Shown: positions 1 through 10,900 of the stretch, piece after piece
Layout of the letters: each line of letters begins with the position of its first letter
Numbering within the stretch: the stretch's first letter is position 1
From: Paracentrotus lividus
Taxonomy: Eukaryota; Echinodermata; Echinoidea; Camarodonta; Echinidae
DNA: 64,000 bases
Direction: 5' to 3'
Assembly (NCBI GenBank): GCA_940671915.1
Contig: CALNVZ010003426.1
Location: 5,363,873 to 5,427,872, forward strand
The notes under the pieces: generated by a model
Database searches by the model: none
What the model was told of the DNA's origin: nothing
Seen by the model: only the letters and a program-made list of their open reading frames with translations
Made by a program: the position numbers and the translations under genes

Positions 1-405
1 AGACAATATAACAAACATGATTAAAAAGATAGAACAAGACAAAACATAATATGCAATACAATGTAGAATGAGACAAAACAAGACAAGACAAGAGAAGAAT
101 TGAGATAAACAACAGAAGGAGACATGAAAAGACAACATAACAAACATGATTAAAAAAATAGAACAAGACAAAACATAATATGCAATAGAATGAGACAAGA
201 CAAGACAAGACAAGACAAGAATTGAAATAAACAACAGAAGGAGACATGAAAAGACAATATAACAAACATGATTAAAAAAATAGAACGAGACAAAACATAA
301 TATACAATAGAACGAGACAAAATATTATATACCATAGAATGAGACAAAACAAGACAAGACAAGACAAGAGAAGAATTGAGATAAACAACAGGAGGAGACA
401 AGCCT
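1..405. repeat. Minisatellite, unit about 120-130 bp, A/G-rich top strand
   Basis: A unit built on an 'AACAAACATGATTAAAAA' core followed by a run of GACAA/AGACA words returns at about 10, 138 and 261, with a further partial unit after 300. Units differ by substitutions and by the number of short GACAAGACAA repeats. No coding signal. It begins outside the window and would lie in an upstream intron of EIF3M. Confidence 0.8.
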
Positions 406-646
406 AGAGAAAAGAGCAAAAACATTTTTAAAAAAAAGAAAAAAGAAAACGGAGCCAAGACAAACAACAATTTAAAACTGACTCAGATTTAAGTCATGAT
501 ACTAAAAGATGAAATAATGCTGTTTGTCTTTCTACAATATTTTATTCAAGAATCTATATTTTTTCTGATACTTTCATATATTTTTTTTTATATCAAGGCA
601 CCCTCAGCTAACATTCTGCTTGATAACTCTGTGATAGATACTTTTA
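406..646. other. Intronic sequence, nothing recognised
   Basis: AT-rich sequence with homopolymer runs. No exon with convincing splice sites or EIF3M-like coding was seen. The short open frame here looks accidental. Confidence 0.5.
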
Positions 647-1372
647 TGCCTCCGCCACTGAAGGTGGTGCCGGAGGCATCATGTTTTCGGGTTGTCCGTC
701 CGTCCGTACGTCCCGTTTTCTCTTTATCGCGATATCTCAAGAACCGTTTGAAATATGAACTTGAAACTGAGGGAGAGTATGTATCATCATCTATAGGAAG
801 ACGATCTGATTAGATTTTTGAGTACGTAGGTCAGAGGTCAAGGGTTACAGAGGTCAAATTGTGAAATTCCATGTAAATAAGTTCGTTATCGCGATATCTT
901 GAAAACCAGTTGAGATATGAGCTTCAAACTTAGGGGTAGTATGTATCACCATAGGAAGATGATCTGATTAGATTTTGGAGTATGTAGGTCAAAGATCAAG
1001 GGTCACAGGTCAAATTGTGAAATCCCATTTATCTCACGAACCAGTTGAGATATGAGCTTCAAACTTAGGGGTAGCGTGCATTATCATTGAAAGATGATAT
1101 GATTAGATTTTGGAGTATGTAGGTCAAAGGTCAAGGGTCACAGAGGTCAACTTGTGAAATCCCATTTATCTCAAGAACCAGTTGAGATATGAGCTTTAAA
1201 CTTAAGGGTAGAATGTATCACCATAGGAAGATGATTTGGTTATATTTTGGAGTATGTAGGTCAAAGGTCAAGGGTCGCAGAGGTCAAAAATGTTAAATTC
1301 CATGTACAGAGTGGTGCCATATATTTCTGATCTGGCAATGGCGGAGGCATATATTTCGACCGCGCGGTCGAG
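647..1372. repeat. Interspersed element with internal tandem units of about 130 bp
   Basis: The outer ends resemble each other: a 'GGCGGAGGCAT'-type word occurs near both ends, inverted at 647-655 and direct at 1339-1352. Between them, four to five copies of a unit of about 130 bp carry 'TTGAGATATGAGCTTCAAAC', 'AGGAAGATGATCTGATTAGA' and 'GGTCAAAGGTCAAGGGTCAC'. The first unit follows a CCGTCCGTCCG run. This type of tandem-cored repeat is widespread in marine invertebrate genomes; I cannot name the family. It lies just upstream of the first EIF3M exon visible here. Confidence 0.65.
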
Positions 1373-1447
1373 GATTCATCTTGTTTTTATTTGTTATCTC
1401 ATTGTGACATTCCAATTATTTCTTTTGTTTCCCTCTATCATCTGCAG

Positions 1448-4400
1448 CTATTGACGATATTTGTGTCTGGCAGGTTAGATGACTACATGAACTTTTTCAA
1501 CGCAAATCAAGATTTCATCAAAGGATTAGGTGAGTAGAGCAATGGGATTAGGATTAGTGTTGATATTAGGATTAGGGTAAGGGGTAGGGTTAGGAAACTC
1601 CTGATGATATGTGTGTCTGGCAGGTTAGATGACTACATGAACTTTTCCAATGCAAATCAAGATTTCATCAAAGGATTAGGTGAGTATAGCCTGATATACT
1701 GCACTGTTGCAGTCATATTAGGATTGGGATTATGGTTATTATTATTATTATTATTTTATTTGGCAGAAAGACATACAATATGAAATAAAATCAATTGCAT
1801 ATAAAAACATATCGTTACAGACAACAAAAATATTAAGACTCTGGAATCACCTGGCTGGGCTGCCAAACATTTGGCATTGTTAGGGTTAGGGTAAGGGTTG
1901 GGAAGCTCCTTACGACATTTGTGTCTGGCAGGTTAGGTGACTAAGATTTTATCATAGGTGGAGCTCGTTCTGAGTAATGATATTCAAATGAAATATTATA
2001 AATTAATTTCCAAGACTCAAATCCTTAAAATTCATACTTATTGTTAAATGTGCCTCCATCACCTTCTCTTTTTCCACACAATTCCTGTTGTATAATGTGT
2101 TATGATTGACCTGTGTGCTTACAACTAATTGCAAAATAGAAATGGCCAACCAAGACCAATGTTGCATGCACTTCTTGTTTGAAAGACTGACCAGTAACCA
2201 AGAATAGTTGCTCTTTCAAATTTTCAATTGATTGCAAACCTTTGCATTACGAAGCCATGTATAAATTGCAAGTCCATCTGCTTGTGTAATTTGCTTTCTA
2301 TGTTACTCTTTTATTAATGTTGCCCTCAGATCTATCATGTGATGAAATGATTAAGAAGATGCATATCTTGATGTCATGGGTATACCTGTAGATGTGAAGG
2401 AGTTATCTTTCGACACACCTTTTATTATTATTGATATTAGTACCTTTATTACTATTATTATCATCATTAGGTGGTATGTACGTGTGTACATATCACCTCT
2501 TGTTATTGTCAGAATCTTCTTTTTTTTTTTTTTTTTCTTCTCTTTATTTTTTATTCTTCTGTACAATTCTTGTAGACACGATAACTCAAAAAATAATGCA
2601 CTAAGGTAGTTCAAATTTTCAGCAATGATAGATCATTATAAATTCTGAGCACTGAAATCTTTTCTAGCTCATTAGCATAATGTGACGTCATCTAGACGCC
2701 ATTTTGTAAAATCACATTATCAATCATAACTTCATAACTAATAATCATTGATTAATCATATTTAGTACACATCAACTTTAAATTGAAGCGCATCTTTTAG
2801 AACATAATGCGCGCGCGTAAGTACGCGCATTAACGAATTACGCGCGTGCAAAAATAAAAAATGTTCAAAATCACTTCATGGCTGTAGTAGAGTACGTTTC
2901 AGGTCATTTTAAGCATTTCAAGAAAAAATGCGTGCGCACGATTTTGCGCGCGTTAATGCGCGTAGGCGAAGAATGCAGCTTGAGATCATTGATTTTTTGC
3001 TCTTAAAGTAATCTTGATAATATTGACAACAATTTGACACCATAATCACTACTTTTTAGACTATTTATAACAAAATGGTGGTCTGTTCAAGTTGGAACTA
3101 CGCGCACACGAATTTTGTCAATTTTACCAAAATATGCCATTTTTGGCCAAAAACATGCCTACACAAAATCCTGAATAATTCTTCAGGATCAACGGCAACC
3201 CCCAATTATCTTTTCAGAGTTGGATAGAGTATGAGTTGTAGATGCGATTTCATACCTCATTTATTACTTAACGTCATTGCAACATTATCATAATGGCTCC
3301 TAAACTCAAAATTTCGATTTGCGTTTCAAAATTACCGATTTCACTTAAAAGACGCATTATCTTCATACAAAGAGGAGTGTTTCTCAGTAAATATGTGCCG
3401 TTTCTCTTTCAAATTTTCAGTATGTTGTAGCCAAGACAATTCCCTACAACATTGGCAAATTTAATTTGGTTTTACCCCCGGCTTTGTAGTCTAAATTGGC
3501 GCTTAAAGAAGGCCTGTCATTTCATCACATTTGAAGTGTACGTGTATTTTGCATTGGACAAGCCGTCTCATTAGGTGGTATGTACGTATGAACATATCAC
3601 CTCTTGTTATTGTCAGAATCTTCTTTTTTAGGTGGTATGTAATAATGTACATAGCACCTCTTGTTATTGTCCGAATCTTCTTTTTTTTTTTTCTTTTTTT
3701 TTTCTCTTCTCTTTATTTTTTATTCTTCTGTACATTTCTTGTAGACACGATAACTCAAAAAATAATGCATTAAAGTATTTCAAATTTTCAGCAATGATAG
3801 ATCATCATAAAATCTGAGCACTGAAATTTTTTCTAGCTCATTAGCATAATGCAACGTCATCTAGACGCCATTTTGTAAAATCACATTATCAATCATAACT
3901 TCATAACTAATAATCATTGATTAATAATATTTAGTACAACGTTAAGAAAACCAAAGTCATGATCTGCGGAGGAGATGCAAACAAGGTGGTGACGGTGGAT
4001 GGAAAAAATGTGGAAGAAGTTGAATCTTTTAACTTCCTTGGCTCATATATAAGCAACAAAGGAGGAAGTTCTCAGGAAATCAAGAGAAGACTAGCCATGG
4101 CGAGATCATCCTGTATTACCTTAAGCGATATTTGGAAGGACAGAGGGATATCGAAAGAAACTAAAATACACATTATGCAAACGCTTGTTTTCCCAATTGC
4201 ATTGTATGGATGTGAGACATGGTCGGTGGGAATGGCTGATAGGAAGAAAATATTAGCGTTTGAGATGTGGTGTTGGCGGAGGATGCTGAGAATATCCTGG
4301 ACTGAGCATAAGACAAATGAATACGTACTTAACCAAATTGGGCAAAAACCTACGGTGGTTAATAAGATAGATCGTAGCAAATTGCAATATTTTGGTCATG

Positions 4401-5104
4401 TATGCAGACGACAGGATGATAACATTGAAAAAATAATTATGCAAGGTTGCATTGAAGGTAGTCGGAGACAAGGCAGACAGAAACTGAGATGGACAGATGG
4501 CATTAAACAATTAACAGGCCTCTCCCTAGTTGCAGCTCATCGCCTGGCACAAGACAGAGCTATTTGGAAAAGCATCATCAACAGGGTCACAAAGGGTCAG
4601 ACATGACCTGTATGACATCGATCGATCGACACCTAAACTTCAAATTAAAGCGCATCTTTTAAAACATAATGCGCGCGCGTACGTACGCGCATTAAGGAAT
4701 TACGCGCGCGCAAAAAATAAAAATGTTCAAAATCCCCTTTTGGCTAATTTAGAGTACGTTTCAATCATTTTAAGCATTTCAAGAAAAAGTGCGCGCGCAC
4801 GATTTTGCGCGCATTAATGCGCGTCGGCGAAGAATGCAGCTTGAGATCAGTAATTTTTTGCTCTTAAAGTAATCTTGAGAATATTGACAACAATTTGACA
4901 CTATAATCAATACTTTTTAGACTATCCATAACGAAATGATGGTCTGTTCAAGTTGGAACTACGCGCACACGAATTTTGTCGATTTTGCCAAAATATGCCA
5001 TTTTTGGCCAAAAACATGCCTACACAAAATCCTGAATAATTCTTCAGGATCAACGGCAACCCCCAATTATCTTTTCAGAGTTGGATACACCATCAATTGC
5101 AAAT

Positions 5105-5153
<49 letters not shown>

Positions 5154-7844
5154 TTTTTTGTGCCGACCTAATCGTTGGCGTCAAAAATTGTGGCCAAATG
5201 AATCGTGGCTGGTCTCAAATTGAAGAGCGTCATTTTCCTAACATAAAATAATTCGACAGCCTATTTGATAAATGCTTGTAACAGGTTGAAAATTTTCAAA
5301 AACCGGTGTGTCAAAATCTAAAAATGCTCAAAATCACCCCATATTTATACAAAGTATGTTTCAGGCCATTTCAAGAATTTTGAAAATTTCAGCGCATAAG
5401 CGCCCGTGCGGGCGTTCTGCGCGCACTTTGTAAATCGCGTAAAATTCCGGGGTTTTTTCTTGATTGGCAATTTAAACACTTCTCTCAGGAGTTTCTATAT
5501 ATTTTAAATCGTTTCCAGCCGACCATACAGACGCACGCGCTCATCAAATTTCAATTTCCGCGCGTGCGTCAATGGGGCAATTAACGTAAAAACATAACAA
5601 AACATACGTCTTTAGAATCCTCCAAAGCTCATCCAAAAGGTCGAAATCCTATTTATTGTTTCACATGTTCTGAAAGTTTATGACATAGTAAATATAATCC
5701 ACTTATAAAATGTGGGGTCTAAGGAATAAAACATCGGCATATTTTCATGCAAACCCAAAATTTCATTTTTTTTTTTTCAATCCAAATTTAGTCATTATCA
5801 GGATAAATATTGGTTGATTTTCTCCCAAATGCTTTTCATGTTAAAGTCCTAGACCGGACCGAGAAAAGAACCACAATTACATATAAAACGAAAGCTAATA
5901 TTTCTTCATAATACAACAATTCCCAATTTAAGCATTTTTATCTTCCATTTAGAAAGTATTTCATTAAAAAGGTGATCGAACCTCAACCAGGTCATCCCTC
6001 CCAAGTACTCGCAAAAGTACCCCTATTATATTGGCGTGGCTGATGACGTCAAAGAAGTTTAAGGGAATGCTGCTGCCAGGCATGATTGGGTTTCGCCTTT
6101 AGAAAACACGTTTGTATTGCTATGTCAGAACAATAGAACCCGTGTGTGCTAGAATTCTATTGTTCTGACATAGCAATACGAACGTGTTTTCTAAAGGCGA
6201 AACCCAATCATGCATGGCAGTAGCATTCCCTTAAACTTCTTTGACGTCATCAACCGCGCCATTGAAATAGGGGTAACTTTTCGAGTATTTGGGAGGGATG
6301 GCTTGGTTGAGGTTCGATCATCTTTTTATGAATACTGTTATGAAAATTTAATTCATTTTGGGGGTATTTATGTTATACGCCTACTTAGCTTTCAATCGAT
6401 GTAAGGTTGTATTTACTCCGTCAACGGTCTTTAAGGCTGAGACTGTCCCCAAAAGGGCGAATTGTAAAAGGTAATTAAATGTAAAATTCATCACATTACA
6501 CAATTCTTTTTCAAAAAGTTTATTTCACTTTCTCTTTCCGTTTCACTTTTGTTCTCTCTCTCCTGTAGCCAATTGCTGCATACTTTTTTGCTTTACACAT
6601 ACATATCAGTACATACCACCGATAATTGTACGCATTACAATTATAAAAGCTCTAGTTATTATTATTATTACTATTATTATTATTATTATTAACTGCAGCT
6701 TTATCTCATGATGACATGATCAAGAAGATGCGTATCTTAACTTTCATGGGAATGGCTGTAGATACGAAAGAGATCTCCTTCGACACGCTCCAACAAGAGC
6801 TCAAGATATCGGAAGATGAAGTTGAAGGCTTCGTCATTGATGGTAAGATTCAAGAGTATTTCATTTAAAAGGGAAAATCACCTTGGAATAATTGGTTCTA
6901 GTAAAAGCCAAGAGTAAAATAAATGTATCGGTAAAGGTTTTGAAGTAAATCAATGAAAGGAGAACAAAGTTTATGAATAATGAAAGTTTCAATTTCGTAA
7001 CGTTACTTGTGAGCTGCTCTCCCATATGTTTTTCTTTCTAAATTCCACCGCTATTTCTTCAACAAAGAATATATTTATTTCACTCAGTCAACAGATATAT
7101 TTATCAATTCGATATTTATATAGATGCATTTATGAAAAGTTCTATTCCTTCATGTTGTATTTCTCAAGATTAAAACTTTTTTTTTTTTGTTCTTCCCTTA
7201 TTTAGTTGTAAAATCCAAGATGGCCAAGGCAAAGATTGATCAGCTTCAAAATAAAGTCAATGTCAGGTGAGTTATCAATGGAAAGGTCAAAGGTCATCTC
7301 AGCAGCAAGTTGTATTCCTATGGTCATAATGGATGTTTGCTCTGCAGACAATTACTTTATTTCGTCTTTATAGATGTAGGGTTAGGGTTGCTATGGTTTG
7401 TTAAATTTCATTTTATTTTTTATTTTTGTGAGATATAGCCATGTGTATCGGTCTTTTCATTATTTGATGAAACATGAATGCTATATCAATGTAATATGAA
7501 TGTTATATAAATTAACACTGATGTCACTGACTAGTTACAACTCCCCATACACTAATGACATGTAGAACAGCTCCAAAATGTTTCAATTCCCAATAATTTA
7601 CTTTGTTGTGGACAAATTAAAAGTTAAGATTCATTGCCAAAGAGAAATTTGCCACTTGTATTGAAGAGTATAATCACTAAATAAATGCAATGTTTCTCTC
7701 ATTTCCTTTCTTAGTTTCGTCACGCATCGAACGTTCGGACGTCAACAATGGCAGCAGCTCCGAGAGCACCTAGTGAACTGGCAGTGTAACCTCTCGCAAG
7801 TAGAGGGCAGGCTTGAAAGTCTCCAACAACAAATGATGGCCTAG
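1448..7844 (+). CDS. EIF3M: Eukaryotic translation initiation factor 3 subunit M, 3' part (last four exons)
   Basis: Exons 1448-1529, 6699-6842, 7206-7266 and 7715-7844 join in frame to give 138 C-terminal residues ending at TAG 7842-7844. All introns are GT-AG. Signature stretches match metazoan eIF3m: LLTIFVSGRLDDYMNFF, then MRILTFMGMAVDTKEISFDT, FVIDVVKSKMAKAKIDQ, and finally THRTFGRQQWQQL. These form the second half of the PCI domain (helical repeats and winged helix) plus the C-terminal helix. eIF3m is part of the PCI/MPN core of eIF3, which scaffolds the 40S subunit during translation initiation in the cytoplasm. The first seven or so exons lie left of the window. The 5.2-kb intron 1529-6699 is filled with repeats and decayed exon copies. 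The 3'UTR appears to run to about 13430 and to contain a foldback element. Assignment is firm; exon 1448-1529 is preferred over its copy at 1598 because it alone keeps a good acceptor (TCTGCAG). Confidence 0.95.
1598..1679 (+). pseudogene. Second copy of the EIF3M exon 1448-1529
   Basis: It is 82 nt, exactly the length of the functional exon, with six substitutions by eye: three silent and three changing a residue (Thr to Met, Phe to Cys, Phe to Ser). The donor GTGAGT is kept, but the base pair in front of the exon is not AG (it reads 'TTAGGAAA'). The copy therefore lacks the normal acceptor; only an internal GGCAG at 1619-1623 could serve. Most likely a dead tandem exon duplicate; use as an alternative exon cannot be excluded without RNA data. 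Confidence 0.8.
1905..1960 (+). pseudogene. Third, strongly decayed copy of the same EIF3M exon
   Basis: Begins 'CTCCTTACGACATTTGTG', keeps 'TCTGGCAGGTTAG', then loses the middle of the exon and resumes with 'AAGATTTTATCAT' and a donor-like AGGTG. The duplicated unit includes upstream TTAGGG-like sequence, also present before the second copy (1561-1597 versus 1880-1904). Not functional. Confidence 0.7.
2330..2419 (+). pseudogene. Decayed copy of the next EIF3M exon (6699-6842)
   Basis: After an acceptor-like TGCCCTCAG, the sequence follows the first 90 nt of exon 6699-6842: 'ATGATTAAGAAGATGC', 'TCATGGG', 'CTGTAGATG', 'TTTCGACACA'. It has lost one base after ATCTT, so the frame breaks, and similarity stops before the exon end in an ATT-rich tract. 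With the copies at 1598 and 1905 it shows that this two-exon block was duplicated inside the gene and decayed. Confidence 0.8.
2469..3226. repeat. Interspersed repeat family X, copy 1
   Basis: Starts with an imperfect hairpin (AGGTGGTATGTAC ... GTACATATCACCT), then a T tract, a Chargaff-like AT region, a 'GCGCGCGCGTAAGTACGCGC' island and ends at TTGGATA. The same order recurs at 3573-5087. No open frame. It is CpG-rich against the AT-rich background. Family not recognised. Confidence 0.7.
3227..3572. other. Spacer between two repeat copies
   Basis: Intronic sequence between the two copies. I see no exon, no RNA gene and no clear repeat. Confidence 0.4.
3573..5087. repeat. Interspersed repeat family X, copy 2, with duplicated start and a LINE insertion
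   Basis: The hairpin start is present twice in tandem (3573-3602 and 3630-3659). The body then follows copy 1 until TTTAGTAC at 3930-3937, is interrupted by a LINE fragment, and resumes at about 4629 through the GCGCGC island to TTGGATA at 5087. The order and orientation are those of copy 1, so the two are direct repeats. Confidence 0.7.
3938..4628 (+). mobile_element. 5'-truncated RTE-type (BovB-like) non-LTR retrotransposon fragment
   Basis: An open frame enters from the truncation point (…KKTKVMICGGD) and runs to TGA at 4604-4606. It reads like the C-terminal end of a LINE reverse transcriptase protein: FLGSYISNKGG, then TLVFPIALYGCETWS, FEMWCWRRMLRISWTEH, LQYFGHVCRR, RRQGRQKLRWTDG and RAIWKSIINRV. 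That chain of motifs is the one seen at the end of BovB/RTE ORFs. The catalytic reverse transcriptase core and the endonuclease are missing. The 3' tail is a short GATCGATCG run, in keeping with RTE elements, which end in simple repeats rather than poly(A). The remaining 215-codon frame has no stop or frameshift, so insertion may be fairly recent. Clade assignment is from motif memory. Confidence 0.85.
5108..5152. repeat. Poly-T tract
   Basis: An almost pure T run of about 45 bases adjacent to the end of repeat family X, copy 2. Length is unreliable in any assembly. Confidence 0.9.
5153..5954. other. Intronic sequence with CpG-containing, repeat-like stretches
   Basis: Contains GCGC-rich words (for example GCGCCCGTGCGGGCG near 5400) similar in style to the islands in repeat family X. 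No coding exon seen. Probably old repeat material. Confidence 0.4.
5955..6334. repeat. Hairpin-forming inverted repeat (MITE-like)
   Basis: Two arms of about 165 bp, roughly 5966-6135 and 6155-6327, are reverse complements: 'GATCGAACCTCAACCA' pairs with 'TTGGTTGAGGTTCGATCA', and 'AAAACACGTTTGTATTGCTA' pairs with its inverse near 6165-6195. The loop is about 20 bp and includes GTGTGTGCTAG. No open frame of interest; non-autonomous hairpin element inside the EIF3M intron. Superfamily unknown because I cannot fix a target-site duplication. Confidence 0.8.
6335..6698. other. Distal part of the EIF3M intron
   Basis: AT-rich; includes an ATT/TTA trinucleotide run at about 6655-6692 directly before the acceptor AACTGCAG of exon 6699. 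Nothing else recognised. Confidence 0.5.
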
Positions 7845-7921
7845 CAAAGTCCCGCCCCCAACCCCACCCACCATTCCCCAGAAGTATCATGTTCATTTCT
7901 ATCGTAGGATTTGTTGTATCT

Positions 7922-10900
7922 GGGTCAATCCACATCAAATCAACCAGTGCTTGCCACCCGACCCCCTTTGATTTTGCTCAAATTTGCACCAAATACTCGC
8001 TCAAGTGTCTGACGGAGAATTCTCAAATATTTTGCCCCAAGGTCATTCGGTTGCTAAGATACAGGCCTTCTTAGCAACCAATGCACAGTCAGAGAGTTGG
8101 ACTTTGTAAAAATGTGCCACTTTTGGGAAGCTGCTGTATCTTCAATTTGACAGATTAGGCACTCCTTCTTTCCAAAATGAAAGAACTTTATGTGCTCTAC
8201 CAAATGAATGTACAATGGGGCGAATCGGACCTTGCGTTATCGCGCAAGAGGTCTCTGAAAATGGCTTTAGATGAAAAATGCAAAATTTTGAAGGCATATT
8301 TAGAAGCTCATAGACAGAAAAATATGGCAAGATGAGCATATCTTGGTATATACAATGATAGACAATCACTAGCTCTAGAGATTGCAAAAAAAAAAAATTT
8401 GACAGCACGTCACGTTTTCGCGGAGGACGCCCTCAAACTTTAGAAATTTCAAAAATAGTCCAAGTTCAAGGTCAAGGATCACCCTTCGTCCCACCTAGTA
8501 CTGTCTCCAAGTTTTGTGCATTGGTAGACACTTACCTATATTTTCATTGGTCACCCGAGAATTTTTGCTTCCAAAACGTTTAACGCCTTATTTGCGCTCG
8601 CGAAAATTGGCGTAAATGCCCCAAAATGAAGGAAAATGGTGAAAAAGCTTAATGAGCCCATTTCATCCATTAATTACTCTACGATGGTAGGACTAGAAAG
8701 GCTGATGTTTGCAGTACTAGTAGAATTCCCTAAGTACTTTCAAAATATTAACAAATCAGGGTTCATCATTGATGACAATGACCTTGAAATGGAACCCGAA
8801 AGTGCTTGATAGAGCCAAATTTCATGTAAAGCAATGGAAAAAAGACATTAATTAGCCCAATTAAAGTATTGATTACTCAGTGATGGAGAGACAAGTAAAG
8901 CTGAATTTTCTAGGGGTAATATAATTTATCAACTTGATTCAGAATATGAACAAAACAGGTTTCAGTGAAGAAGACAATGACCTTGAAATGGAACCTCAAA
9001 GTGCATACAATAGCCAAAATAGTGGTAAAATGATGGGAAAATAGATTAATTAGCAAACTTTCAGCATTAATTACTCATTGATGGAAAGATAAGAAAAGCT
9101 GATTATTCTAGTGTTGGTACAATTCCTCAGGTTAATTCAGATTGAAAAAAAAACTAGGCTTATATTGTGATGACAATGACCTTGAAATTGGATCTCAAAG
9201 TGCATTAAGAAGTCAAAGTACGGGACACGCAACATTAATTAGCCATGTTTGATCGTTAATTACTCAGTGAGCAAATGACAAGAAATACTGATTTTTGCAG
9301 TGATGGTACAAAACTATAAGTATTTGAAGAATATTGACAATTGAGGTTTTATACAGAACAACAATGGCCTTGAAATTGGACTTCATTGTCCTTAATAAAG
9401 TCAAGATACTTGCAACATGGTGGGAGAATAGGTAATTAGCAAACATTAAGCTTTAATTATTCAGGAATGGAAGGACAAGAAAAGCTGATATTTTTAGTGA
9501 CAATATATCTTATCAAGTTTGTTTAGAATAATAACAAATGTGATTTCTTTGATGAAGACAATGACCTTGAAATTGAACCTCAAAGTGCATATAAGAGCCA
9601 AAATACTTGCAAAACGATGTGAAAATGGATTAATTAGCCAAATTTTGGCTTTAATTACTCATTGGTGGAAGGTTAAGACAAAATGATTTTACTAGTGGTA
9701 ATACAACTCATCAAGTTAATTTAGAATATTAACAATTCAGGCTTCAATTGTGATGACATTGACCTTGAAATTGAACCTAAAAGTGCATGAAAAGTCAAAA
9801 TACGGGAAACACAACATTAATTATCCAAATTTGAGAGTTAATTACTAAAGGATAAAATGACCATAGATATTGATTTTTGCAGTGGTGGTACAAATCCATA
9901 AGTATTTGATAAGTATCAAAAATTTATGATTCATTTATTCCAATAATGACCTAGAAATTGGACCTCAATGATGGCTAATTATTCTATTTTCCCATCGTTT
10001 TGCAAGTATTTTCGCTCCTGTATGCAATTTGAGGTTCAATTTCAAGGTCATTGTGTTCATCGATGAAACCTAATTTATTCATATTCTAAACAACTTGATA
10101 AGATGTATTGTCACTAAAAATTTCAGCTTTTCTTGTCCTTCCATTTCTGACTAATTGAAGCTTAATGTTTGCTAATTATCTATTCTCCCACTGTTTTGCA
10201 AGTATATTGGCTTTATTAAGGACATTGAGGTCCAATTTCAAGGTCATTGTTGTATAAATAAACCCTAATTTTTAAATATTCTTCGGAATACTTATGAATT
10301 TGTCAACCAACTGCAAAATTCAGTTTTGCTTGTCATTTCATCAATGAGTAATTAACGATCAAAACTGGCTAATTAATGTTGTGTGTCCCCGTACTGTTAC
10401 TTTTTGATTGCACTTTCAGGTCTGATTTCAAGGTCAATGTCATCACAAATTAAGCCTAGTTTTTTTTAAATCTGAATTAACCTGAGGAATTGTACCAACA
10501 CTAGAATAATCAGCTTTTCTATCCTTCCATCATGAAGTAATTAATGCTGAAAGTTTGCTAATTAATCTATTTCCCATCATTTTACCACTATTTTGGCTCT
10601 TGTATGCACTTTGAGGTTCCATTTCAAGGTCATTTCTTCTTCACTGAAACCCAGGTTGTTCATATTCTGAATAAATTGATAAATTGTAATTACCCCTAAA
10701 AAATTCAGCTTTAACTTGTCTCTCCATCACTGAGTAATCAATACTTTAATTGGGCTAATTAATGTCTTTTTTTCCATTGCTTTACATGAAATTTGGCTCT
10801 ATCAAGCACTTTCGGGTTCATTTCAAGGTCATTGTCATCAATGATGAACCCTGATTTGTTAATATTTTGAAAGTACTTAGGGATTCTACTAGTACTGCAA

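Noticed and set aside
150-470. 106-codon - strand frame
   Set aside because: Lies entirely in the minisatellite; residues are a repeating Leu/Ser/Phe pattern.
1560-1905. TTAGGG-like words near the EIF3M exon copies, as possible interstitial telomere sequence
   Set aside because: Only two to three imperfect units at each place; they belong to the duplicated block and do not form a telomeric array.
8142-8408. Frames on both arms of the foldback (also 11338-11667) as transposase remains
   Set aside because: They carry no transposase motif and are mirror images of each other through the inverted repeat.
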